A stretch of 64,000 bases of DNA from Trichaptum fuscoviolaceum (taxonomy: Eukaryota > Basidiomycota > Agaricomycetes > Hymenochaetales > Trichaptaceae): positions 222,006 to 286,005 of the forward strand of contig CAJSYZ010000001.1 in assembly GCA_910574455.1 (NCBI GenBank). The letters run 5' to 3'. Below the pieces are notes generated by a model. The model worked only from the letters and a program-made list of their open reading frames with translations, had not been told where the DNA came from and did not search any database. Below are positions 33,601-44,658 of the stretch, piece after piece. A program made the position numbers and the translations under genes. Every line of letters starts with the position of its first letter. The first letter of the stretch is position 1.

Positions 33601-35188
33601 CAGCAACCCGTTTGCAAGAGCGAATAATGGAACTTTGTTTGAGTTATGCAATGTGTTTGAGCATTTCTTACAAATGCGAAGTTGCGGGTCTGGTTCGTCA
33701 ACGTGCGTGACGCCTTCGGGGCACAAAATGAAGTTTGAGAGGAGAGGATGGTCACGAAAGGGGTTAGGCATTCGGCCTGGATAGGACATTCGTAAGGATT
33801 CTAAGTTAGCTTGCGAGAAAGGAGTCATTTGCTCCGGATACTGGTCTCCTGTTTTGTCTTCGGCGCAAACTGCGCAAGGGAACCGCTGTAACGCGAGAGC
33901 TGAGGTGAGCGAACGCACTTTCTTTAAAATGCATCCTTTCAATGAAGAACTTGCTTTCTGAGGCCATGTATCTCTGATGAGTTGTAGAGCTTCTTCCTTT
34001 GAAGAACGGTACGCTTCTCTCCGTCTACGTTTCGCGTGAGTTGACACAGGCAAGGGGTGTTTAGCCTTTCTTGCTTTTCGAAGGTATTCTTTAGCCTTTT
34101 TCCTTATTTCAGTAAGGCTTTCAGATCTTGCAATAGCTATTCCCAATGAGGTCAATATTCGCCTGAGTGTCAGTTTTACCTGGGGTCTTTCGCAGAGGTC
34201 GATAATTACTTTCTGTATTAAATAAGGCAAGTCCGCAGGAGAAGACGTACAGCACGGGCCAGTAGGTGAAGGAGCAATTGGCGGAGCACTTGTTCCTTCA
34301 GTATCTTGTACGAGTAGATGTGAAACTAGCTGAGCCCTCAAATTGTCAATGTGCGTTTTCGTATGAGTGGTAGTGAGAATATTATGAGCCCGACAGGTGA
34401 CAAGAAGCTCTGAGGCGGACATTTCTTCGCATCGGATAAGGACTTCTTCGACGTTACGACAAGCATTGAAATCAGAGCACCACAAGCGAAGAAATGTTTT
34501 GCATTCGTCTGCTGTCTTAGTGCATTTGAGCTCTGACTCCGTCATTCCTAACAGTTTGCAGACTTGTAACAAATACTTAATGTCGTTTGCGTTCTTGATA
34601 ATTTCCTGGCATACTTTCTGAACTAAATCCTTTACGTCGGCGAACATTGAGCGGCTAAATTTGCAAGCGACGCCAGGATTGGCAGTGGAAAAGCATTTTC
34701 CATTCAATAAATGATCAAGAATGGAATCAACATGATTTCCAGTATTACTTTCAAAGTAAAAATTATGCGCCATGGCAAATTCCAAAAGGACATGGTTGTC
34801 GAAAGAGTAGGCGTACTCTAAACTGCGTATGATATGCAGAAGAGCCTGGACGTAATATTGACCCTCCGATGCGTCAGAGCCGGCTTGAGAGGGTGCGGTG
34901 CAAGCTGAAGATGAGGAAGGTTGAGCCGGACATTGAGAACGGTATAATGGATAACTTACCAGAGTTGATTTTATCTCTTCGCTCCGTGAAGGGAAGGGTG
35001 TTCGACATGAGTGGGCTGGACGCTTCCCCGTCATGTTCATGAGAGGGGGATAGTTGTGAGCGGCGTTCAGCGTCGGGCACATCATCGATGTGTGTTAGTA
35101 ACTGATCATTGGATTCGATGTAGGGAGGAACGCGATTTAGGTCCCCTTCGTCTGGGACCTCCTCAACAGTAACATGGCGACGATTCAT
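27697..35188 (-). CDS. Helitron Rep-helicase
   Basis: Two exons (35188-34960 and 34883-27697, intron 76 nt) give 2471 residues. The start MNRRHVTVEEVPDEGD is preferred to the downstream ATG at 35085, which lies in the intron. An N-terminal region has CxxC pairs (CAVCAED, CKKCSNTLHN). The HUH replication initiator follows: GRGTLHCHLFVW near residue 980, with the paired tyrosines YITDYITK near 1155. A Pif1-type helicase occupies the C-terminal half: Walker A GPGGTGKSRV near 1712, FIDEVSMIG, and late motifs TDYKSQGRTLDYVIVDL and YVMISRATS. It would nick, unwind and roll a circle of its own element in the nucleus. The frame is fully open, and this is probably a recent, potentially autonomous copy. 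A Ser/Pro-rich tail ends the protein. Confidence 0.93.
27697..35188 (-). mobile_element. Helitron (minimum extent)
   Basis: Defined by the Rep-helicase gene. The true ends (5' TC and 3' CTRR with a hairpin, inserted between A and T) were not located, so flanking genes such as A2 downstream and the KOW gene upstream, all on the minus strand, may or may not be part of the element. Confidence 0.8.
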
Positions 35189-35355
35189 TTGGGACGGAGA
35201 CGGTGGTGGACAAAGAGAGGATAGAAAAAGATGCTAGTAAAGGGGATAAAATTGTTCGACTGCATTATATGTCTCGGATGTTCGTATAAAGTTTAGGCTG
35301 AGTTTAAATTCTTAAAAATGTTATGTAATGTAGGAAAGAGGACCGTGATCTAAAC

Positions 35356-37837
35356 TTAGGGAGGTCCCTGGTCACAACGCGTGACTCTTGTCACGTTCCC
35401 TACGGGTATTCGTTGGGTGTGTGCTCGGGAATGGCCTGGCATGTAAACGTTAATCGCAACCAATTTTCTCGGTCGAGTTCTTTGCTTTTCGAACGAAGCG
35501 ACGTTCATTACTTTCGAATTTGACTGTGAGTGAAGGACGAGAACGGAGTGGGCCAGCAATGGTGTGCTGACTTCGAGAAATCGTAATGGTACGAATGATT
35601 CGCGAGTGCGTCCATCGCTTGTTCTGTATGATAAGAAAACTTCCATTTCGGGAGGCAAAACGGATTTGTTAAGTCGTATTTGAGTGGAAGGCGTTGTCCA
35701 ACAAAGTCGACCAGCAACAGAGTGTGGGGAATCACAATGATCCGAGAAGCGAAGGACGATGTGGAATGTTTTCATAACTTTCTTCGCATGTCTTTGTGTT
35801 AGCCAATAGCAGGGGTCTGAAAGGATAATTAGCTTAAGTTAGAAGTATTAGCGAGATATACTAACAGGATTCGAATGTTCTATTGAAAATCTCCTGACCC
35901 ATTTCCAAGAGCTCATTGTCCTTTAAAGAAGTCGAAATCACCTCCTTAGTTTCACTGTCATTACGTGTTTGATATGTCTGATAGATTTGCCGCAGAACAC
36001 CCGCGTGGGGGAAGAAACGTCCATCAAGAGAACGGAATGTGTTTCTGGATAAATATTTATTTATGGGCCAGTCGGCGTAAGTGAAAGGAGAACTTACAGA
36101 GAGATAATGTTGGAGGCGAGGAAGGTCCTGATCACGGAATCTCCGTCAAAGGCGACGGAGCCCGCACGGCCCAAATGATTATGAATCAATGTTCCGAATC
36201 GTTTGAATGATGGATGAGATACATAGACATTGACGTGTGCGGAAGAGCGCACATGATGCTGATTCCTGGAAAGGAGAAGCTTTTGCATTTCGGAGAGGAC
36301 TTGGGTCTTGAAAGGCAGGTTGCTGATCACACTAACGCCAGTAAGTGAATGAAAGTTTGACCTCAAGAAGGGTACGATTAAAAAGTGAATGAGGAAGTGT
36401 TGTGATTGAGACCTACGGGTCAATTATTTCACACCCGTTTCTTCTTGTGAAGGTGTCGGTAAGCGTGTTTCGAAGTATATACCATGACTCGCCACGGCTA
36501 GCAATTACCGTATATGGTGTGTGTGGATCGTTTGCAAGGAAGAGAAAGCGGTCGTATAAGGCAGTTTCATCCTCGTTTGTGTCAACGGCTGAGCCGCCCA
36601 GGGAGGTACGCTGCAGAAACAGAAAAGGGACGCGGAACTGCGATTGTCAATCAGTGTGTTAAAGGTGTGATGGTAAACTACATACCTGTGAAGAGAAGTT
36701 GTGCAAGACGACGAGAGCGTCATTGTCCTCAATGTCAATAATGATTCCGTCGTGACCTGAATGAGGACCTGCACTAATTTGCACGAAGTCTCCCTGAGAA
36801 TAGATACGCTGGTAATCGGCGAATGACACACGGGTATTCCATTCGTGGTGAGGCGCCTGAGAATCTTGAACGAACACGTTGGCATGGTTAGATGACAGAG
36901 AATGAACTATAGCCTTTGCTGAAGCGAAATTTCCTCCCAGAATCAAGACAGTGTCACCTTTGTTAGTAAGTGCTGAGTTTGAGAGGGAACGAACATTGAT
37001 CCCGGCATAGTGAAAGGAAGAATGTCATTTAAAGTTGGATTTGCGGACTTGACAGCGAAAATTGAGTATGCTTGTAAAAGTTGTAAAGTACTGGCGGCAG
37101 ATGCCTGCGAGTCGGCGTTCTTTGTTGCATAGGAGTGTGACGTGGAGAAGTCGCTCTCCGGAGTCGCGTCAGTCGTAAGCAAGTGTGACTTAGATTGTGA
37201 AGTTGGCATGCGAGTAGTGAGAATGTCGAGAAAGCCATCTTGTCCAATGTCAGAAACGTAACCTAGTTGACCGGTGTAACAACCCTTTGTAATAGTTATC
37301 CATGAGCCAAGCGGGAAAAGGTCCTTAGAGTTTAAGGAGGTCGACAGAAGTTCTATGGCTTCAGTCCTGTCTGAATCCGACGCAGGTTTGCACGACAAAG
37401 TATGCGACACGGCAGCCTTTTCTGACCATGCTCTTTCTAGGCTTTCGTAGCCTTTCACAAAGGCAAAGATTCGTTTGCAAGGAAAGGGCGATGCAATGGC
37501 GATCTCGTCCTCGGCCAGAACAAGATTAAGTTGCTGTTCCATCTTTCGGTACCGACGACCCTAATCTACCGAGTTAACACAAACATGGACTGCAGCAGTT
37601 TTGGGAGTACCTTAGTTGAAACAACCCAGACTTCTTTGGAAGCGTATGTCGATGCGGGGTTGTCGCAATCTTCATTACTGGTGTGATACTCAGTAGTGCC
37701 AGAGATGGAATGGAAAGTTTCAACGTTAACTGGACTTTGTGACAACGAAGAGCGAAAGATGGAGTCGATAGTTGTGTTGTGTGAGTACGGGGCAGAATCC
37801 ACTATTTGACCCTCATCTTCATCATCGTCTATGAATG
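35356..37837 (-). pseudogene. Spt5-like NGN/KOW protein, one frameshift, 5' end unresolved
   Basis: Exons 37837-37611, 37560-36686, 36610-36417, 36361-36098, 36044-35866 and 35816-35356 join in phase, apart from one missing base near 37.03 kb in the second. An acidic start (FIDDDEDEGQ) resembles Spt5-related orphan proteins of mushrooms. It is followed by NGN-like text (KRIFAFVKGYESLERAW), a first KOW motif GSWITITKGCYTGQLGYV, a second KOW GDFVQISAGPHSGHDGIIID, then VNVYVSHPSFKRFGTLI and a last exon with YRTSDGRTRESFVPLRFL. KOW domains bind RNA or ribonucleoprotein, and true Spt5 controls RNA polymerase II elongation. The first exon upstream of a CTAAC branch and TTTACAG acceptor was not found. 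The gene runs towards the Helitron gene, 170 bp away. Confidence 0.6.
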
Positions 37838-40407
37838 CTGTAAATGCTCGTATGAGTTAGGCATTGCAAAGCTGATAATGAGTTTCGTTACAGTCCGACT
37901 CATAATTTTCACTGTCGCTGGAATGTATTCCTTCAGAGTCTTTCGCTGACAAGTCAAGGAAGGAGTGAATGGAGAATGGTGCTTTAGTGTGACGCATAGT
38001 TTATGGGCTTGGAAACCGCCTTTAGGGAATAAGAGGTAGATGGTCATGCGAAAGTGCGGTCGCTTTGACAGATCTCTCACGCCATCGATAGTAGTACTGG
38101 TAACAGGCTTTGAACTTTGAAAGGGGAATCGTGACTTGTTGGTTACCGGCGTGACAAAGACAGTAATCGTGATGACGTCAAGGAAGACCGTAACTACGTA
38201 TGATGAGTAGAATATGAGCGGCACAGAGTGCGTAGGCCGTGAATTAAATAGTATAAGTCGGGACATATCTGACTTTCTTATACATAGGTACCACTGTATA
38301 TAGGAGCTAAAATGGTAGTAGAAATCGGGAAATGAATTAAAGGGCGCGGGGAGATCTGCGACGAAAAATTGTTATTGTTAAGGTGAGGGAGAAACGCTTC
38401 GAGTTGAAAAGGCGGAAGGAGTCTATGGTTAACGTCGTTTTGTGCGGCTTTTCTTGCAACTCGTCGTACGTGCGCGGCGTGAAAAATCCACATCACTCTA
38501 AGATTTTGTAGGTAAGTCGTCGATTCAGAGAATGAAAATGTCCTACTGTGTCATCGCAATTGACACGTAAGTTGTCAATCATCTCGAGCATCTGCTGCAA
38601 AATGTTGTCGTGAAGGGTTCGAAAAATAATTCCATAAGCATCAACGTAGAAAGTGATTGGTGCCGCCGAATCTTTACGAGCGGAATTATACCCCTCCTTC
38701 ATAGTGGTCGAGGAGCTGCGAGATGTAATGGGGAAGGAATGCAGTACAACAGAGGAAGACTGTAGGGTGTGTCTTATACTCGCGTTTTCGGAATTCTAGA
38801 AAGGTAGTGGAGCCATGATTGTCTCACTTATGCGTACATGAGTCATTGTATATGTTTTTCTTCCTATGGAGACTTAGCTTGAAGTTGAGAAGAGTGCTTC
38901 CTCCGAGACATCTTGTATGCGACTTCATTCTTTACCTTTTTCTGTGTTGACAGGCAAGGTTCTGCCCAGCGGGTTTCAGCGGCTATGAAGTTCAGTGGGA
39001 ATTCCCGTTCGTGCAGTTGAGAAGTAGACGCCAATGAAGCGAAGGTGATAATGTAAGCTGTGTCGGAAATGAGAGCGACTTGGCAGATGAAGGTCGTTGG
39101 AAGAGAAGAAAGCAATGAACTACCCTACTCAGTGATCTCGATAAGCACGGTGATAAGGTTTGCAGTCCGCGGCACGAGTCAGTTATTTTGGGACAAGATA
39201 CGTAGGAGAGAGGAGAGATACACAGCATGACAAAATATGCAGCCAGTTTGATCGGGTTAGGTAATATAGTACTGTACAGTTTGCCTCGTGTGCACCATTT
39301 ATATTTACCGGTGTGGGTGAAACTGAGAGTGTCATTGCTTTCTGCTCATTTGTGTCCATGTTTAAAATCTCTCTTCGTTATAATTTTCAAGGCCTCTTTT
39401 TATGTTCAGAGCATACTGCGGAGCAATTACTGAGTACGCGCCTTTACAGATACGCAGAGGCGAACCAGGCTATGTTACACTCGGTATCGCTGTGCGATTC
39501 CTGATACACTTGTACACTAAGACCGATTCTGGTCTTCTGCTATGCGTCTTGTTCGCCTAGATTGGCACGATAACTAACTGGGTTCTGGGATTGAGTGCCG
39601 AAACGAAGTCATTGCTGTGCATCATGTTCCTCGCATGCTCATTGGCTTCATCATTACTTTCCGAAAGCTGTCTCGTGCCGCGGCGTTGATGAACGTTTCG
39701 GTGACGTCACAGACGTCCCACGCACTTTTTTACCACATTTGATGACGACGCCGTCTATCTGAAAACCCCTTCTCATTTAGCAGAGTCGTTATCCTGCGCA
39801 TTCTGCGCCGTATGTCATTCTTAAATACGTAGACTACGATCTTACGGTCGGTTGTCCCTGTACACGTGTAATAGACGTTTAGACTGTGTCATGAAGTGGA
39901 TCGACGACGATAAGAATTTGATTTTGCTGTATGTCAAAGAAAGGTTCTTTCCGTATACTGAATTTTTCGTTCCCTTTCCTTCTGCCGAACGTCTTTATGC
40001 GATGAGATAGAGTTATTGCCAGAACGTCAGAAGAAGTGCTTTGGCGTACAGTAGAATTTGTGCGCTTGGCATTAAAATGCGTGCATTAAATTGAGATGGA
40101 AAGCTTATGATTTACGAGTTAATAAATAACTAATTGACATCATATTGCAGAAAGCAGTAAGTGTGAAAACAACTTGATTCTGTAATATTAGGACCGCAGC
40201 CATCTATCTACATTTGTGCATGCTGTACGGTGACCACGACAGCCTAAAAAGATCGCATTGCTCTGCGACTGCCAGGTCTTTCATCTCTTCTTCATTTCTC
40301 CTTCTGGCCGTGTTCCTGTCCTCAGTAGCTCGTCTGTCTGAATCTGTCACTCACCGTCTCCCTATTTTCACGCGTAGCTGTTTTTTACTGACGCCCGAGC
40401 GAACGTT
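37838..40407. other. Stretch without an assignable gene
   Basis: Minus-strand frames at 37.83-38.27, 38.28-38.50 and 38.49-38.70 kb (one reading DNLRVNCDDTVGHFHSLN) could include missing first exons of the KOW gene or a separate decayed gene. I could not join them. From 38.7 to 40.4 kb I see no gene. Confidence 0.35.
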
Positions 40408-41197
40408 ATGGAGAACATGCGCATCGTCCGTCGTGTACGACGCCATCGTCGCCGCGACGACGTATGGGAGGTCGCTAAAATCATCGTGCATCTCGCTTTG
40501 GTAGTCGCGCCGACTGAACTTGGGCGACTTGTGAGGGCCGGGGCGGAGTACTTATGGAAGAGGGCAACGGTGAGTAAATGCAAAGCGGCTGGAGGGAGGA
40601 TTACTAGTGAACGCTCACACACGTTAGAGAGGCAAGGCTGCGCGCGACTCGTTGACGCGCTTGCGCAACCGCGCCGAGGAACTGCGAACGAGGGTTAGTC
40701 AGGTTGAAATACATCACACGAGGGTCGAAAACTGGGACAACCTTATTCGTAGCATCTCCGTGTTTCTAGACGAGTACGAGGAATACGAGAGTTGGGGAGG
40801 GTGGAAGTGTTTTTTGCGCAAAAACATTGTCATAAGCGCGCGCGATGCCGCGAAGGATGAACTAGACAATCTGGTGGAGCGGGAGCGGGTGCGCAACCAA
40901 CTTACTCTTGAAAACTGTTAGCTTGACTCACGTTTTGATGTTGATTTTTTGTAGGCGGAACTTTCGTACGCGGAGCGCGCAGCCTCGCAGGAATGGAGGG
41001 ATCGTCTGACGGCAATGGTTGAAGCCGCTAGCGCTCAGAGGACGGAGACGAGCAGTAGCGAGGTCGTAGTCGAAGTCCAAACTGCTGGGGCTCAGTCTGC
41101 TGAGAGGGACGCGAAGATGATTGCGGCACTCGCGAGGCTTGACGAGAAAATGCAGTCCATTGTGTCGCGGGATGGAAAGGAGGCCGTTTGCGCGTGA
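40408..41197 (+). CDS. Predicted helical-bundle protein
   Basis: Exons 40408-40569, 40628-40888 and 40955-41197 (introns 58 and 66 nt, the second with a GTGCGC donor) give 221 residues in phase. A basic head (RRVRRHRRRDD) leads into an amphipathic hydrophobic helix (VWEVAKIIVHLALVVAP), then long charged helices (DSLTRLRNRAEELRTRVSQ, DNLIRSISVFLDEYEEY). The W-x2-FL block and later a Gln/Glu/Ser coiled coil follow. The pattern resembles the four-helix N-terminal modules of fungal NLR and MLKL/HeLo-like cell-death proteins, but no diagnostic residue proves it. If the second intron is retained, the protein stops shortly after RVRNQLTLENC. Confidence 0.5.
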
Positions 41198-42269
41198 GCT
41201 GCGGTTGTATGCGGCTAATAGATGTCTTTCTATTCCGGGCCGCAAGACGTACGCAAGTCATGGACTGTATGTTACCAACTTTTTTTGTTCTGAAAGTCGT
41301 CTGTGTTTTCTTGCTCTGTCTGCGTCATTACTGTTATCTTGCTGTCGCTTGTCGTTGAATATTAATTGAGTATGTACTGGTTTTTGTTTTGCATTTTCTG
41401 TTAGTGGCTTGCAATCGAAGTCATACCGCATATCATTGTACTTCATTGCTATAATTTATTTTGCGAATTGTGCAGAACTAATACAAGTTGTATAGCTGAA
41501 CATGTTTAATTACGTTTGTGTGCATTAGAACATGCTTGAGGGTAATTGCATTTTTATTGTGAGCACTCCGTTAACACGTTAGAATGACATGGAACTGAAA
41601 CATTGGCAGCGGAATGTAATGTTGGGTAAAAAGACAATCATCCTGTCTGACCCATAACTAGGCGGTGCGACATTGACAGCGAGTGATGCGTAGCGGAAGC
41701 CGAAGCTCGAATGCCCGCGGGGAATGGTCAGTTGTTTTTTCGGTTTGCGTGCGCGCGATGTAAAGCAAGAACACTGTGAATATGAAGTTGGTATAGAGAG
41801 AACGTCGTGAATGGAATGGAGAAGGTGAAACCGTGCTACAGGCAAGCGTAGGCAGACGCGAAACGCAGAAATCTGTGAAAGATAGAAACAGGTTGCCGCG
41901 GACATGACGTTTAACTTTACCGAAGGACAGCGATGAAGCACAGGCAAGAAGAGAGAGACTACGGAAGGCAGAGAGCAGCCTGTGAAAAGTAACAACTGTA
42001 GGAAGACCAGTGATGCACCGCTATAAAAGAGAACTGCTCGACTTGGAAAGCTTGTATGCAAAAAACTCGGAAGCGGGCGTGAGAGATCCGGACCCTGTCC
42101 TCGAAGTTCTGACCGACGAAGCGTGAAGGAGGTTAAGCAGGTCAACTGAGAAGTACTAGTGACATACATTGGCGCAGTACAGCCGAGGTATGCATTCGAC
42201 TGATTACCGATTGCGTTAGAAATTGACTTGATTAATGCAGTTGATATATATGATAAAGGACAGTACCCC
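41198..42269. other. Gap without a supported gene
   Basis: A long minus-strand frame (41579-42169) reads as low-quality Ser/Phe/Leu text without motifs and has several possible internal introns. I do not assign it. Confidence 0.35.
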
Positions 42270-42731
42270 TTAGTCTTGGTAGGTGCGGCAGTTTACTGTA
42301 GCGTAAGTTCGTGTGAAGGGTCCCTTGATAATTTGAATACGGTCATCGATTTGGATTAACATTCGATTAAGTGTTGCGCAGACTTCAAGTTCGCCGTGAA
42401 TGAAGAGCTCAATGTCCTCGATCGAGGGGTCAGCTGAAGCTAAGTCATTGCCTGCCTTGAGATGAAGAAGCTCGGTCCCGTAGAGTTTCAAAACCTGGGT
42501 GTTGAACGGCAAGCGAGAGGGGAGTGGCTCATTTGCGTTGGGTGTCAATAGCCGAGAAATGTTTTGGGCATACGACTTCCCTAACACAACGCTGAAAGTG
42601 TATGTGAGCGATCGCGCTGCGGGAGGAGTAAGACTCAAGTTACAGAAGCTGTCTGAATCCGAGTCAGATTCATCCCAGTCAGGAAGGTGTGATGCGTATA
42701 TGTCAAGATTTGGGTTTCGTTCAATGGGCAT
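42270..42731 (-). CDS. Hypothetical protein
   Basis: A 153-residue frame from the ATG at 42731. The start is acidic (DWDESDSDSDSF), followed by TYTFSVVLGKSYAQNISRLL, an IEDIELFIHGELEVCATL segment and PFTRTYATVNC. No domain is recognised and no intron is needed. It is divergent from B3 by about 440 bp, much as A1 is divergent from B1. It could be one exon of a longer gene continuing into the minus-strand frame at 41.6-42.2 kb. Confidence 0.35.
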   Translation of the reverse strand: MPIERNPNLDIYASHLPDWDESDSDSDSFCNLSLTPPAARSLTYTFSVVLGKSYAQNISRLLTPNANEPLPSRLPFNTQVLKLYGTELLHLKAGNDLASADPSIEDIELFIHGELEVCATLNRMLIQIDDRIQIIKGPFTRTYATVNCRTYQD

Positions 42732-43169
42732 GGTGGACTAGCTGTAGAGACTTCAGCAATGTGAGGTTCAGGGAAAGACCGGTTTACATTGAGAAAGAGG
42801 GCGTGATCAAGCACGTGACGTCGAAATCTTTGTTTCGTGACACTGGCAGTGAGTTTTAGTTATGTGCCTAATTGAGGAAGAGCACGTGCGGGTTAAGAAA
42901 AGAAGGCGTGTTTGTGCACGTCTTGAGGGTAGAAATTTCTCACGTGTGTGGGAAACTAATGAGCGATGCTATCGATTCGCGTGCTTCCGAACGTGCAAGG
43001 AATGTATGTGTAAGGAAAGAGCATACAAGGAAGCGGGGTTATATGCGGATCTCCGGTGTGGAATCCCGAGTCAGGCGGATTGTTAACGAGTCTGTAGGAT
43101 GACAAAGTGCAAGTGGCATGCATGTGGCTGGAAAGGTTTCACTCCACTCTTGACTCCGCCCATCACTAT

Positions 43170-44180
43170 ATGGATCTACGCCAATTTCGCATTCCCGCAG
43201 TCTTTACGCTACTTGCAAACGTCGATTGCAGGGATGAGGTTCTTGCACAAGTGCCCTTGCAGTCTATTGTCTACATGAGCATGGCTAGCTCAGTTCTACG
43301 AGTGGCAGCTCTGCAGCACCTACAACTGCGAATGAACACGTTTCTAGCGCCATTCGGAGAGCCCTATCAATTGCGACAGGTTATGCGCGAAACTTGCTCA
43401 ACGGTATTCGACGCTAGCGCCCTCGTCTTCGTAACTCAACTAGTCGCTGAATATCGGCAGTATAATGTGCTACATCTCTCTGTAGGGCTAAAGAAAGAGA
43501 AGCAGCTCGTTGGTGAGCTGCGAAAGCTTGGCTATGTGAAGGACGAGGATGGATTGAAGACGACGCAACTTCGAAGACATCGCATTAATCCCTTTAGCGA
43601 ATGTCGGAATATGTATGCAAGGCCGGAAACAGACTCTTACATCATCGTGGTACGCTCGGAAGACAATTCAGCATTAATGCCATGCGTCGGTGTGGCATGT
43701 ACGGCACTAATGAATAGTGTTGGCCCAGATTCAGTGTGGATTGCTTACCCGAAGTGGACCTTTGGAAATCACGCAATCACGAATACCATCTTACATCTGA
43801 AGGACAGGATCGACAGTTATACGGAAGATATGAAAGAGTCGGAGACTGTGGTCAGAGAGCTTGGAATCTACTTGTGGAACGGACTGCGCAAGCTGAATTA
43901 CAGGTTTCGACGTGTGGCGGCATGTGAAACTGGAGATTGTCCGCAGGCCAGGCGCACGAACGACGACGCTCACTGCCTAAACCTTTTTTTCGCCAATGTA
44001 TTGGAAAGCGAGCGAGCGCAAGAGGTTTGGATAGAGCGGGATAAAGGCGGGTACGGCGTGTTTTGGAGATTGAGCGGAATGAAGTGTTTTATGGATACGG
44101 ATGTGAAGGAGCCGTTTGCGGTTCCAGTTAGGAGTCTGGGAGGACAGAAGGGATGGGAGAATTTATACAATACTATTTAG
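43170..44180 (+). CDS. Pseudo-nucleotidyltransferase orphan family, copy B3
   Basis: An open frame of 336 residues when started at 43170 (MDLRQFRIPAVF), the ATG that aligns with the start of B2. The next upstream ATG at 43122 is possible. It has the full family layout: NVDCRDEVLAQVPLQSIVYM, HLQLRMNTFLAPFGEPYQLR, ETCSTVFDASALVF, NVLHLSVGL in place of the catalytic D-x-D, ALMPCVGVACTALMNSVG, WIAYPKWTF, C-x4-CPQARRTNDD and GVFWRLSGMKCF. It is closer to B2 than to B1. The intact frame after long divergence from B1 suggests selection. Biochemical role unknown. Confidence 0.6.
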   Translation: MDLRQFRIPAVFTLLANVDCRDEVLAQVPLQSIVYMSMASSVLRVAALQHLQLRMNTFLAPFGEPYQLRQVMRETCSTVFDASALVFVTQLVAEYRQYNVLHLSVGLKKEKQLVGELRKLGYVKDEDGLKTTQLRRHRINPFSECRNMYARPETDSYIIVVRSEDNSALMPCVGVACTALMNSVGPDSVWIAYPKWTFGNHAITNTILHLKDRIDSYTEDMKESETVVRELGIYLWNGLRKLNYRFRRVAACETGDCPQARRTNDDAHCLNLFFANVLESERAQEVWIERDKGGYGVFWRLSGMKCFMDTDVKEPFAVPVRSLGGQKGWENLYNTI

Positions 44181-44658
44181 GGCTTAAAGGAAGTGAGATG
44201 TACCTTGAACGTCTGGAAAATACTATTTGTGTCCGTGCCCTAAGTGACGAAGTTGCGAAGTTCAGCATCTCGCTTTTTATTAAAAGTGCGACGCAGTTTC
44301 CGCATTTAACGCATTACGCAAGAAGGGTTCACACTTCAAATTGTGATATTGAAATCGTGGAGGTAATCGACCCTGAAAATTAGAGTTTTAAACATATGAA
44401 AATCAGGTACGCGTTGGACAGGCACGAGATGTTAGTCGGCTACTGGTAATACATATGCTATCGTGAGTTGCAATGAGGTGAGGGAGTGCATACACTGTGA
44501 TTGGCTATTTCTGTGGACCGGGTTGAGAAAGAAAGACCTTGATGTTAGGACATGAGGATGGGAATGGTAGTACTGAACGAGTATTTAACCATGAATATTG
44601 CGCATCGATAGTAGAACAGGGCTTGTTATATTACAACTGAAATGAAAGAAAAAACAGG
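44181..44658. other. Gap without a supported gene
   Basis: A 76-residue plus-strand frame overlaps the end of B3 but has no motif. Nothing else is seen. Confidence 0.35.

Noticed and set aside
34884..35085. Rep-helicase start at the ATG at 35085
   Set aside because: That segment is intronic. Splicing 34960 to 34883 joins a better N-terminus starting at 35188 in perfect phase.
41579..42169. 196-residue minus-strand ORF as a gene
   Set aside because: Its composition is Ser/Phe/Leu-rich without motifs, it lacks a partner exon chain and it may be read across several introns.
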